DNA of 56,055 nt from Alcaligenaceae bacterium. GTDB lineage: Bacteria; Pseudomonadota; Gammaproteobacteria; Burkholderiales; Burkholderiaceae_B. The position numbers were made by a program, and so were the translations under genes. The notes under the pieces were generated by a model. It was given only the letters and a program-made list of their open reading frames with translations, made no database searches and was not told the DNA's origin. The stretch spans positions 1 through 56,055 of the forward strand of contig DUNB01000036.1 of the NCBI GenBank assembly GCA_012839585.1, given 5' to 3'. Positions 21,038-28,514 of the stretch are shown here, piece after piece. Within the stretch, counting starts at the first letter, position 1. The number at the start of each line of letters is the position of its first letter.

Positions 21038-21712
21038 ATGACTCCTAAACTTTTCTCTCGATTACCGCTAGTCGGCTTATTAGCAGCGGTAGGTCTCTCA
21101 ACGGCGATGACAACATCGGTAGCCGCAGAGCTAGATGCTGAGGCAATTGAACGCGGCAAAGCCGCTGCGGCTACATGCGTAGCCTGTCATCAGGCCGATG
21201 GCAGTGGTATGAACATTCCCGGTGGTGAGTCTTGGCCACGCCTAACAGGTTTAGCTCCGGATTATATCGTTAACCAGCTCAAAGCATTTAAAGATGGCTC
21301 GCGCAATAATGCCTCGATGCTGGCTTTTGCCACGATGCTTAATGATGAGCAAATGAAGGATGTCGCCACATACTATGCCAGTTTACCTGTGACGCAGCCT
21401 ACTCCTCCTGCGGTGGACGAGGCGCTCTTAAAACATGGTGAGAAATTGGCCCTTAAAGGAGACTGGGACCGATACATTGTGGCCTGTACTAGCTGCCATG
21501 GGGTAGGGAACCAAGGCAATGGCGTCACCTTTCCAGGTCTAGCAGGTCAGCATCCTGGCTATATTGCACAGCAAATCACCGCTTGGAAAAACGAAACACG
21601 TAAAAATGATCCTCAAAACTTGATGGCCGTTATCGCCAAGCGTATGGATGATCGCGATGTTGAGGCAGTTTCGGCGTGGCTGGCTACTCAGCCTGCTAAA
21701 GGTCAGGAATAA
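21038..21712 (+). CDS. Diheme cytochrome c, TsdB-like / c4-type
   Basis: A 224-residue exported protein. The signal peptide ends near residue 30 (TTSVAA, then ELDAEA). Two class I cytochrome c domains carry covalent heme sites CVACH (47-51) and CTSCH (150-154). This is the c4 layout of two related halves. It is followed after 11 bp by a TsdA-like gene. In Pseudomonas stutzeri a diheme cytochrome TsdB is encoded directly upstream of TsdA and accepts its electrons. By analogy this protein would carry electrons from thiosulfate oxidation to the terminal oxidase in the periplasm. The ATG at 21038 is preferred over a TTG at 21023 because it starts right at the signal peptide. Confidence 0.8.
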   Translation: MTPKLFSRLPLVGLLAAVGLSTAMTTSVAAELDAEAIERGKAAAATCVACHQADGSGMNIPGGESWPRLTGLAPDYIVNQLKAFKDGSRNNASMLAFATMLNDEQMKDVATYYASLPVTQPTPPAVDEALLKHGEKLALKGDWDRYIVACTSCHGVGNQGNGVTFPGLAGQHPGYIAQQITAWKNETRKNDPQNLMAVIAKRMDDRDVEAVSAWLATQPAKGQE

Positions 21713-21723
21713 GGGGATACATA

Positions 21724-22785
21724 ATGAAAGTTTTATTTAAAAAAATCGTGCCAATGGCCGTTGTCAGCGCTTTTATGTTGGGTGCTGTCTCTGCGCAGGC
21801 TCAAATTACCAAGTACGGCAAGGATCTTACTGACGAAGAACGTGCCCAAATCAGTGCCTTGGCCCCTGGGGCTCCTATGCCCAAGGACGATGAGTTCGTT
21901 CATATTCCTCCAACTATGGAAGACCTAGAGGCTTCAGACCTGCATCCCAAAATGAAAGAGGCCATTCGTCGTGGTCATGACCTTTTTGTGAACACGCAGC
22001 AGCTACGTGGCAAAAATGTGTTTAACAATATGAACTGCGCCAGTTGCCACATGGGCGAGGGGCGTCTGCCTTTTGCTGGACCGGTATGGCCTGCAGCCGT
22101 AGACCTACCTGCTTATCGTGGTAAAAATGGACACGTTAATAACCTAGAGGAACGTTTGGTGGGATGCTTTACGTATTCCATGAACGGCAACCCTCCTGCT
22201 TATGGCAGTGATGATATGCTGGCTTTGACCCTTTATCATCAGTGGTTAGCCACAGGGGTGCCTATGTTCCCCAAAGATAAACTCTATGGGCGTGGTTATC
22301 CACGTTTAGCAGATCCAGAGCAAAAACCGGATGCCGTACGTGGTAAAGCCGCTTATCAGGCGAACTGTGCGGTCTGTCATGGCGAAGACGGTGCAGGTAA
22401 AAAAGAAGGTGACAAGGTGATTTTCCCTGCTTTGTGGGGTGATGATTCTTATAACTGGGGAGCAGGTATTGCTCGTGTGTTTACGCTGGCTTCGTTTACC
22501 AAACACAACATGCCACTGGGCCAACCTAACTCGTTATCCGAGCAAGATGCGTGGGATATTGCCCAGTATGTGGATAGCCAAGAGCGTCCACAAGATCCGC
22601 GTTATACCGGCGATATCAAAGAGACCCGTGAAAAGTACCTAGAGACCTTCCACAAGCACACCATGTACGGGCTTGAGCACGAAGGCAAGATCCTAGGCGA
22701 TCACGATAACGTGGGCCATAAAGATTTCTTAAAACCTGACATCTTACGTTCGCGTGATTTCACCGGTGGTAAGCAAGCCGAATAA
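21724..22785 (+). CDS. tsdA: Thiosulfate dehydrogenase-like diheme cytochrome TsdA
   Basis: TsdA couples two thiosulfates to tetrathionate in the periplasm. The 353-residue protein has a signal peptide (cleavage near residue 26, SAQA), an N-terminal domain with heme site CASCH (105-109), and a C-terminal domain with CAVCH (215-219). The segment LEERLVGCFTYSMNG contains Cys148, at the place where TsdA enzymes use a cysteine as distal ligand of heme 1 and at the active site. The likely distal Met of heme 2 is Met263 in HNMPLG. These features separate TsdA from ordinary electron-transfer cytochromes. AAGGGG precedes the start. Direction of the reaction and true substrate remain inferred. Confidence 0.8.
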   Translation: MKVLFKKIVPMAVVSAFMLGAVSAQAQITKYGKDLTDEERAQISALAPGAPMPKDDEFVHIPPTMEDLEASDLHPKMKEAIRRGHDLFVNTQQLRGKNVFNNMNCASCHMGEGRLPFAGPVWPAAVDLPAYRGKNGHVNNLEERLVGCFTYSMNGNPPAYGSDDMLALTLYHQWLATGVPMFPKDKLYGRGYPRLADPEQKPDAVRGKAAYQANCAVCHGEDGAGKKEGDKVIFPALWGDDSYNWGAGIARVFTLASFTKHNMPLGQPNSLSEQDAWDIAQYVDSQERPQDPRYTGDIKETREKYLETFHKHTMYGLEHEGKILGDHDNVGHKDFLKPDILRSRDFTGGKQAE

Positions 22786-22815
22786 GAGCTAAAGCCGACT
22801 TATAGGCGGACTCTT

Positions 22816-22852
22816 AAAAAGCCGCACCCTTTCATTGGGGTGCGGCTTTTTT
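22816..22852 (+). terminator. Terminator after tsdA
   Basis: AAAAAGCCGCACCC pairs with GGGTGCGGCTTTTT around a short loop, with a final T-run. It separates the cytochrome operon from the PhoB-controlled promoter that follows. Confidence 0.92.
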
Positions 22853-22861
22853 GTCTTGTTT

Positions 22862-22906
22862 TCTTCATATTTCATTCATATCACTGTCACGCAGGCTACC
22901 TACACT
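22862..22906 (+). promoter_or_regulatory. PhoB box and promoter of the ugp-like operon
   Basis: Three 7-bp direct repeats lie at exact 11-bp steps: TCTTCAT (22862-22868), CATTCAT (22873-22879) and CTGTCAC (22884-22890), joined by the 4-bp AT-rich linkers ATTT and ATCA. This is the PhoB box layout (CTGTCAT with 4-bp spacers), and the last unit is identical to one in the E. coli pstS box. A -10 hexamer TACACT (22901-22906) begins 10 bp after the box, where PhoB-activated promoters have it, and there is no normal -35. The importer is therefore very probably induced by phosphate limitation. Confidence 0.75.
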
Positions 22907-22975
22907 GTTTGCTTTAAGTAAAAATCAGCGCCGTTGATACGCAACAGCAGTCATTACGGCGGCAAAGGAAGCGAT

Positions 22976-24070
22976 GTGAGCGAACAGGTTGCAATACGTT
23001 TGCACAATATACAGAAGGCATGGGGAGATCACACGGTAATTGATGCCTTGAATTTAGACATTATGCGAGGCGAGTTAACCGCTTTATTAGGTCCCTCTGG
23101 TTGTGGTAAGTCCACCTTATTACGAATGATGGCCGGATTGGAGACCGTAGATCAAGGGCATATCGAAATCAAAGGGGTAGATGTGACGCAGGCTTTGCCT
23201 GCTGAGCGTCATTTGTCGATGGTGTTCCAGTCATACGCTTTATTCCCGCATTTGTCAGTGGCGCAGAACATTGTGTTTGGACTTACGGTGCGTAAGGTCA
23301 ATAAGCAGGAGCGAGATCGACGCTTGATGGAGGCGTTGCGCCTGACCAATTTGGTGGGGTTTGAGGACCGTAAACCGGGTGAGTTATCAGGTGGGCAGCG
23401 TCAGCGTGTGGCGTTGGCGCGTAGTATTGTGTCCGGACATGACATTTGCCTGATGGATGAGCCCCTATCGAATTTGGACGCCAAGCTACGTCATAGCGTC
23501 CGTCATGAAATACGCGCCTTGCAGCAACGCTTAGGAATGACCGTCGTCTATGTGACTCATGATCAAACCGAAGCCTTAGGCATGGCCGATAAGGTGGTGC
23601 TATTGAATCAAGGTCGAATTGCGCAGCAAGGCACAGCGCAAAGCCTGTACTCTCAACCTGAAAATACCTTTGCTGCCAGTTTTATTGGCAGTCCGCCCAT
23701 GATGCTGATGGCAAGTCAGCTCTTGCCCGTTAAACAATGGGATCAAATTCAAACAGCGGCGATTCCACATTGCACGATTGGTGTGCGTCCAGAGCATTTG
23801 CATCTGGTGCCTCCAAGTCCAGACCTGCTAACTGCCGAAGTATTGCAGCAAGAGTTTCAAGGGGCTGAGTCCTATATCTATGTACGTCTACCGGATCAAA
23901 GCACACTGATTGTGCGGGCAGACACCCAAAAAAAATATGGGGTAGGTCAATTATTGGGTTTGAGTTGGCGTCCTGAAAATAGCCATTTTTTCCATTCCGA
24001 GACGGGAGCGCGGTTGTTAGATGCGAACCCGCTTTTGTTTGACTCCTCCTCCGTCGCACAGTGTGCATAG
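22976..24070 (+). CDS. ugpC: ABC importer ATPase, UgpC/MalK family
   Basis: The 364-residue ATPase of a sugar-phosphate-type importer. Walker A is GPSGCGKST (about 39-47), the signature is LSGGQRQRVALARS, Walker B is ICLMDEPLSNLD, and the switch His is in VYVTHDQTEALGMADKV. A C-terminal TOBE regulatory domain (IGVRPEHLHL) follows, as in UgpC and MalK. The start is a GTG at 22976 with AGGA six bases upstream; the TTG at 22934 in frame has no such site. It is the first gene of the operon downstream of the PhoB box, whereas in E. coli the binding protein comes first. The symbol is by family and regulation. Confidence 0.8.
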   Translation: MSEQVAIRLHNIQKAWGDHTVIDALNLDIMRGELTALLGPSGCGKSTLLRMMAGLETVDQGHIEIKGVDVTQALPAERHLSMVFQSYALFPHLSVAQNIVFGLTVRKVNKQERDRRLMEALRLTNLVGFEDRKPGELSGGQRQRVALARSIVSGHDICLMDEPLSNLDAKLRHSVRHEIRALQQRLGMTVVYVTHDQTEALGMADKVVLLNQGRIAQQGTAQSLYSQPENTFAASFIGSPPMMLMASQLLPVKQWDQIQTAAIPHCTIGVRPEHLHLVPPSPDLLTAEVLQQEFQGAESYIYVRLPDQSTLIVRADTQKKYGVGQLLGLSWRPENSHFFHSETGARLLDANPLLFDSSSVAQCA

Positions 24071-24102
24071 CGGAACTTTCTTTTTTATAAGCGATAAATG
24101 AG

Positions 24103-25365
24103 ATGTTAAAAAAATTAGTTTATGCCTCCACGTGTGCCTTATTGATGGCCTATGGCGCCTCGGCTAAAGCGAAAACAGAACTCACCATGTATTACCCCAT
24201 TGCGGTAGGTGGGCCATTAACCCAAGTGGTGGATGGCATGATTGAGGATTTCCAAAATGAAAATCCGGAAATCAAAGTCAAAGCCGTGTATTCAGGCAAT
24301 TATGATGAAACTCGTGTGCGCGCTTTGTCTGCTATTCGCGGTGGCGAGCCGGTACAACTTTCCGTGTTAGGGGCGCTGGATGCACATGATTTAGTAGAGC
24401 AAGGGCTGGTGGAGTCTTTTAGTGATGTGGCCAAAACCACAGAGGAAAAAGCGTGGTTAGATAGTTTTTATCCAGCGCTTATGGCAAATGGCACTATAGA
24501 AGGTAAGGTGTGGGGCATTCCTTTTCAGCGCTCAACCATTGTGATGTATTACAACAAAGAGGCGTTTAAAGCTGCCGGTTTGGACCCGGAAACCCCTCCT
24601 AAAACGTGGGATGAAATGGTGGAAAGTGCTAAAAAACTGACCAAGGAAAATCAATATGGCTTGATGATTCCTTCTACAGGCTATCCGTATTGGATGTTTC
24701 AAGCGCTCGCGATTCAAAATGGTCAAATGCTGATGAACGAGGAAGGCACCAAAACCTATTTGAATACCCCGGCATCGGTAGAGGCATTATCTTTCTTTAG
24801 AGACTTGGCCACCAAACATCAGGTTAGCCCCAAGGGCACAGTGGAGTGGGGCACCTTGCGTCAGGCCTTTGTGCAAGGTCAGACCGCCATGATGTGGCAC
24901 ACCACTGGTAACCTTACCGCTGTTAAAAAAGAAGCCGATTTTGATTTTGGGGTAGCGATGCTGCCAGGTAATAAACAGCCGGCCTCGCCGACAGGTGGTG
25001 GTAACTTCTATTTATTCAAAGGGGCTAGCGAAGCACAAAAACAAGCAGCCTTAGACTTTATGCGTTGGATGACAGCCTCAGAACGAGCTGCGGCGTGGTC
25101 TATTGCTACCGGCTATGTGGCCACCAGCCCCGCCGCCTATGAGACTGAGGCTCTCAAAACCTATGGGCAGGATTTCCCTCAGGCCTTAGTCGCTAAGGAT
25201 CAGCTAGAGGTGGCGGTGCCTGAGTTTGCGACCTATGAAACCGCTCGTGTACGTGAGTTGCTGTCGAATGCGGTGCAAGCGGCGATCACTGAAACCAAAA
25301 CACCTCAGCAAGCTTTGGATGAAGCTCAACAAGGGGCGGAACGTCTATTGCGTGACTATCAGTAG
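24103..25365 (+). CDS. ugpB: Periplasmic binding protein, UgpB family
   Basis: A 420-residue family 1 solute-binding protein with a signal peptide (cleavage near residue 23, after GASAKA). The start of the mature protein, TELTMYYPIAVGGPLTQVVD, and the segment YSGNYDETRVRALSAIRGG, match the UgpB group, which binds glycerol-3-phosphate and glycerophosphodiesters. The GGGNFYLFKGASEAQKQAAL segment is the typical hinge-side motif of these proteins. The 32-bp spacing after the ATPase gene supports one transcript. The PhoB box favours a phosphorus-containing ligand, but the exact ligand (G3P, glycerophosphocholine or another) is not shown by sequence. Confidence 0.8.
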   Translation: MLKKLVYASTCALLMAYGASAKAKTELTMYYPIAVGGPLTQVVDGMIEDFQNENPEIKVKAVYSGNYDETRVRALSAIRGGEPVQLSVLGALDAHDLVEQGLVESFSDVAKTTEEKAWLDSFYPALMANGTIEGKVWGIPFQRSTIVMYYNKEAFKAAGLDPETPPKTWDEMVESAKKLTKENQYGLMIPSTGYPYWMFQALAIQNGQMLMNEEGTKTYLNTPASVEALSFFRDLATKHQVSPKGTVEWGTLRQAFVQGQTAMMWHTTGNLTAVKKEADFDFGVAMLPGNKQPASPTGGGNFYLFKGASEAQKQAALDFMRWMTASERAAAWSIATGYVATSPAAYETEALKTYGQDFPQALVAKDQLEVAVPEFATYETARVRELLSNAVQAAITETKTPQQALDEAQQGAERLLRDYQ

Positions 25366-25409
25366 GTCAATGACCCCAGTGAAAAATAGTGTTTTATAAG
25401 TGATTGATT

Positions 25410-26300
25410 ATGGCTGGCTTAGCTCGAGTAGGGGGGCGTCAAGGGATTTATGCCTGGATGATGCTAACGCCTCTAGTGGTTTTAATTAGTTTGTTTGCAT
25501 TTATCCCCACCTTACAGACGGTGTGGGCCAGCCTGTTAAGTAAAGGCAGTAGTCGTCGTCCACCTCAGTTTATCGGGATAGAAAACTATCAAGACTTATT
25601 GGCAGATCCAGTGTTCTGGCAGGTGTTGTCCAATAATTTTTGGTATGCGATTACAACCATTCCGGTTTCTATCGCGTTGGCGCTGTTAATGGCTTTATGG
25701 GCAAATCAGTCCATGCGCTTGCGTGCTGTAGTGCGTAGTGCGTATTTCACCCCCACCTTGTTACCCATGATTGCGGCGGCCAACCTGTGGTTGTTCTTTT
25801 ACACCCCAGGGCTAGGCGTTTTGGATCGGATCACGGCGGTCTTTGGCATGGAAAGCAGCAACTGGTTGGGACAACCGGATACCGCCTTGTGGGCCGTAGT
25901 GGTGGTGACCATTTGGAAAGAAGCCGGGTTTTTTATGATTTTCTATTTAGCGGCTTTACAAGGCATCGCACCCGATTTGCGCGATGCGGCGCGGATCGAA
26001 GGGGCATCTCGTTGGCAGTATGGCCGTAGGGTGTTATGGCCGTTATTAATGCCGACGACGTTGTTCATTTTGATCAATGCGTTGATTAATTCTGTCAAAC
26101 TGATCGACCATTTATTTATTTTGACCAAAGGCGGACCAAATAACGCGTCTAAACTCGTTTTGTATTGGATTTGGGAGATGGCGTTTGCCTACATGGATAG
26201 GCCCAGTGCAGCCGTGATGACAGTATTACTGATCGTTTTATTAGCGCTCATTGCCGTGTTGCAGTTCCGTTTCATCGAACGCCGCGCTCACTATCAATAA
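25410..26300 (+). CDS. ugpA: ABC importer permease, UgpA type
   Basis: A 296-residue inner-membrane permease with six predicted helices. The EAA loop that docks on the ATPase is seen as LRDAARIEGASRWQYGRRVLWP. The segment LTKGGPNNASKLVLYWIWEMAF is typical of UgpA-like permeases. The ATG at 25410 is preferred; a TTG two codons upstream is also in frame. It pairs with the permease encoded next. Confidence 0.82.
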   Translation: MAGLARVGGRQGIYAWMMLTPLVVLISLFAFIPTLQTVWASLLSKGSSRRPPQFIGIENYQDLLADPVFWQVLSNNFWYAITTIPVSIALALLMALWANQSMRLRAVVRSAYFTPTLLPMIAAANLWLFFYTPGLGVLDRITAVFGMESSNWLGQPDTALWAVVVVTIWKEAGFFMIFYLAALQGIAPDLRDAARIEGASRWQYGRRVLWPLLMPTTLFILINALINSVKLIDHLFILTKGGPNNASKLVLYWIWEMAFAYMDRPSAAVMTVLLIVLLALIAVLQFRFIERRAHYQ

Positions 26301-26314
26301 AAGGATCGAACATC

Positions 26315-27184
26315 ATGAGTTATACGTTGGATTCGAATCATAATATAGCGGCTCCATCTGTAGTGATCAGACGACCTTTGGCGTGGGGCGTATGGCTGGA
26401 TAAGATCGGCGCTTGGATATTGGCACTGATGTGGATTGCGCCGTTGCTATTTGCTGCTTGGGCTGCGTTTAGAACCCCAGAGGCCGCGTTGAATTTTGAT
26501 TGGCGTCATGGCTGGTCATTGGAAAACTTTACTACGGCGTGGCAACGAGCCCCTTGGTTGCAGTATGTACTAAATACGGTGGTGTTAGTCACGGTGATTC
26601 TGATTGGGCAGTTTGTGCTGTGTACACTGGCGGCGTTTGCCTTTGCCCGTTTTCAGTTTGCAGGAAGTGGCGTGCTCTTTAGTTTGGTGTTGCTGCAGTT
26701 ATTCATTCTGCCAGAGGTGCTTATTGTAGAAAACTACGCCATGGTGTCACGCTTAGGTCTGATGGACAGCGTATGGGGTATGGGGCTGCCTTATATGGCG
26801 AGCGCTTTTGGCGTATTTTTATTGCGTCAACATTTCAAGCAGATTCCTCGTGAACTAGAAGATGCGGCACGGGTAGAAGGCTGTGGCTGGTTAGGCGTGC
26901 TGTGGAAGGTCTACGTACCCTTGGCTAAACCCATTTATGTGGCCTACGCCTTAGTGTCAGTTTCTACGCATTGGAATAACTTTCTTTGGCCATTGGTGAT
27001 CAGTAGTTCGGATCACACTAGACCTTTGACGGTGGGTTTATCCTTGTTTGGAGCACCTGAAAGCGGGGTTAGCATTGCGCTCATTAGTGCCGCTACTTTG
27101 ATGACTGTTGCCCCCTTGTTGACCGGATTTCTACTTTTTCAGCGCCATTTTATTCAAGCCTTTTTGCGGGCGGGTGTGCGATAA
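26315..27184 (+). CDS. ugpE: ABC importer permease, UgpE type
   Basis: A 289-residue second permease of the importer. Six helices are predicted. The EAA loop reads LEDAARVEGCGWLGVLWKVYVP. The segment HWNNFLWPLVISSSD is typical of the MalG/UgpE group. AAGGAT stands a few bases upstream of the ATG, and the gene starts 14 bp after ugpA. No ugpQ-type phosphodiesterase gene follows, and no intrinsic terminator was recognised downstream. Confidence 0.82.
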   Translation: MSYTLDSNHNIAAPSVVIRRPLAWGVWLDKIGAWILALMWIAPLLFAAWAAFRTPEAALNFDWRHGWSLENFTTAWQRAPWLQYVLNTVVLVTVILIGQFVLCTLAAFAFARFQFAGSGVLFSLVLLQLFILPEVLIVENYAMVSRLGLMDSVWGMGLPYMASAFGVFLLRQHFKQIPRELEDAARVEGCGWLGVLWKVYVPLAKPIYVAYALVSVSTHWNNFLWPLVISSSDHTRPLTVGLSLFGAPESGVSIALISAATLMTVAPLLTGFLLFQRHFIQAFLRAGVR

Positions 27185-27340
27185 CAAAGCGAGTTGGTGT
27201 CACGCCTTATTTTGCTCAGACTGTTATGAATCTTGGAGGTGCTGACTTAGCTCTTGACCGGTTGATGTATTAACGTGTTTTTTATATCGCCCTTGCTGTA
27301 TGCTAAGAGTTAAGAGCAACCACATCATAAGGAGTGATAT

Positions 27341-27916
27341 ATGTCTACTGATCGTACGGTAGTGCTGGCGCAGGCATTGAAACAATTACGCGGGCGTTGG
27401 CCGTGGTTCATCGGTGTCGGAATTGTTTTGTTATTGCTAGGTGTTGTTGCCATGGTGTATGTGGTGGGTGCCACTTTAGCTAGTGTGGTGTTTATTGCAA
27501 CGCTGATGATTTTAGGCGGCATCGCTCAGTTAGTGCATGCGTGGAGTATCCGTCCGTGGGCGAACTTCTTGCTCTGGAGTGTGACAGGGGTTTTGTATGT
27601 GGCGGCTGGGGTGTTCGCACTCATGAATCCCATTGCAGGGGCAGCCTTGTTAACGTTGATGTTGGGCGGGACCTTAATAGCAATGGGGGCGTTACGTCTT
27701 TGGCTTTGGTATCAGAACCGCTCCCAGGTTGGTTGGAAATGGTTGGCGTTAAGCGGCTTATTTAGTTTGGTAGCAGGGCTATTGATTGCTGCTGGTTGGC
27801 CAGAGAACAGCTTATATCTTTTGGGGATGCTGCTAGCTATTGACTTGATCTTTCAAGGCTGGGGCGTGTTGTGGATAGGGTTGGCTTTACGTAAAGCTGA
27901 TCAGATGCGACCTTAA
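27341..27916 (+). CDS. HdeD family membrane protein (DUF308)
   Basis: A 191-residue integral membrane protein with about six helices arranged as three hairpins (for example WFIGVGIVLLLLGVVAMVYV and VFIATLMILGGIAQLVHA, then WSVTGVLYVAAGVFALMNP). The pattern and the small loops match the HdeD/DUF308 family, which in E. coli contributes to acid resistance. AAGGAG lies six bases before the ATG, an almost ideal ribosome-binding site. It forms a single-gene unit, followed by a bidirectional terminator. A role in stress resistance is inferred from the family. Confidence 0.8.
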   Translation: MSTDRTVVLAQALKQLRGRWPWFIGVGIVLLLLGVVAMVYVVGATLASVVFIATLMILGGIAQLVHAWSIRPWANFLLWSVTGVLYVAAGVFALMNPIAGAALLTLMLGGTLIAMGALRLWLWYQNRSQVGWKWLALSGLFSLVAGLLIAAGWPENSLYLLGMLLAIDLIFQGWGVLWIGLALRKADQMRP

Positions 27917-27917
27917 T

Positions 27918-27952
27918 AAAAAAAGCCAGTTCATGCGAACTGGCTTTTTTTT
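27918..27952 (+). terminator. Bidirectional terminator after the hdeD-like gene
   Basis: AAAAAAAGCCAGTTC pairs with GAACTGGCTTTTTTT around a 4-nt loop. The A-run and T-run allow termination from both sides; the minus-strand small gene at 27967-28137 ends just upstream of it. Confidence 0.92.
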
Positions 27953-27966
27953 ATCAATACTGAAAA

Positions 27967-28137
27967 TTAGGAAAGATGTTGGCGGGTAAAACGTCTGATC
28001 GAGGCAGACAGCCTACTGGCACCAGTGTGCATAGCGGTAGCTAGAGGAGCGAAGGCTGAGCCTTGCAAATGAGAATCCATTTTTGGATTAGCGCGACGAG
28101 CCACTTGAGCTTCTTGGGGCAAAATTTGCTTAAACAT
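27967..28137 (-). CDS. Small basic protein of unknown function, 56 residues
   Basis: On the minus strand an ATG at 28137 opens a 56-codon frame ending in TAA at 27967-27969. AGGAG lies about six bases upstream of the ATG, a good promoter lies at 28183-28212, and a bidirectional terminator follows, so a full transcription unit is visible. The protein begins MFKQILPQEAQVARRANPK and ends ASIRRFTRQHLS. It is basic and rich in Ala, Ser and Arg, with no signal peptide, no membrane helix and no cysteine. The last 15 residues could form a basic amphipathic helix. I do not recognise the family. The gene is too short for common length cut-offs and may be missing from annotations. Confidence 0.6.
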   Translation of the reverse strand: MFKQILPQEAQVARRANPKMDSHLQGSAFAPLATAMHTGASRLSASIRRFTRQHLS

Positions 28138-28182
28138 AAATACTCCTTTAATTATTTATTATTTAATAAGGATTAATCGTTA

Positions 28183-28212
28183 AGTATATCATAAGTATAG
28201 ACAAAAAGCCAA
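28183..28212 (-). promoter_or_regulatory. Promoter of the 56-codon gene (minus strand)
   Basis: Read on the minus strand, -35 TTGGCT (28212-28207) and -10 TATACT (28188-28183) are 18 bp apart. The predicted start near 28176 gives a leader of about 40 nt. The -35 and -10 hexamers and spacing are the same as in the promoter candidate at 11199-11228. Confidence 0.6.
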
Positions 28213-28514
28213 TTTTGTAGGCCTGGTTCCTTTGGGAGCGTTATTTTTAAATGTGTAAAAACATTAATAAATGAAAGAAGGGAATAGCATTTATCTATTT
28301 GTATTTTTATATGGTATGGTTGCTATAAGAGATAAGAGTATCTAGGTAGTCAAAATGTATTAAAAAATATTTATTGAAGGCAAGATGTATCGGGCACGAT
28401 TACTTCCTTGTCTCCTAGCATCTAATAGATAGATAAAGACATGTTATCAAAGAGATAAATAGCTAGTAAGGTTTTGTTTTGATCGTAGGTCCCTTAAAAC
28501 CAATTGGAGGTGCT
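28213..28514. other. AT-rich divergent intergenic region
   Basis: This gap separates the small minus-strand gene from the baeRF gene and is distinctly richer in A and T than its surroundings. It holds repeated GATAA words, including AGAGATAA twice (near 28329 and 28449). No reading frame of note or clear -35/-10 pair for the rightward gene was found. GGAGG at 28506-28510 is the ribosome-binding site of the next gene. Confidence 0.5.
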
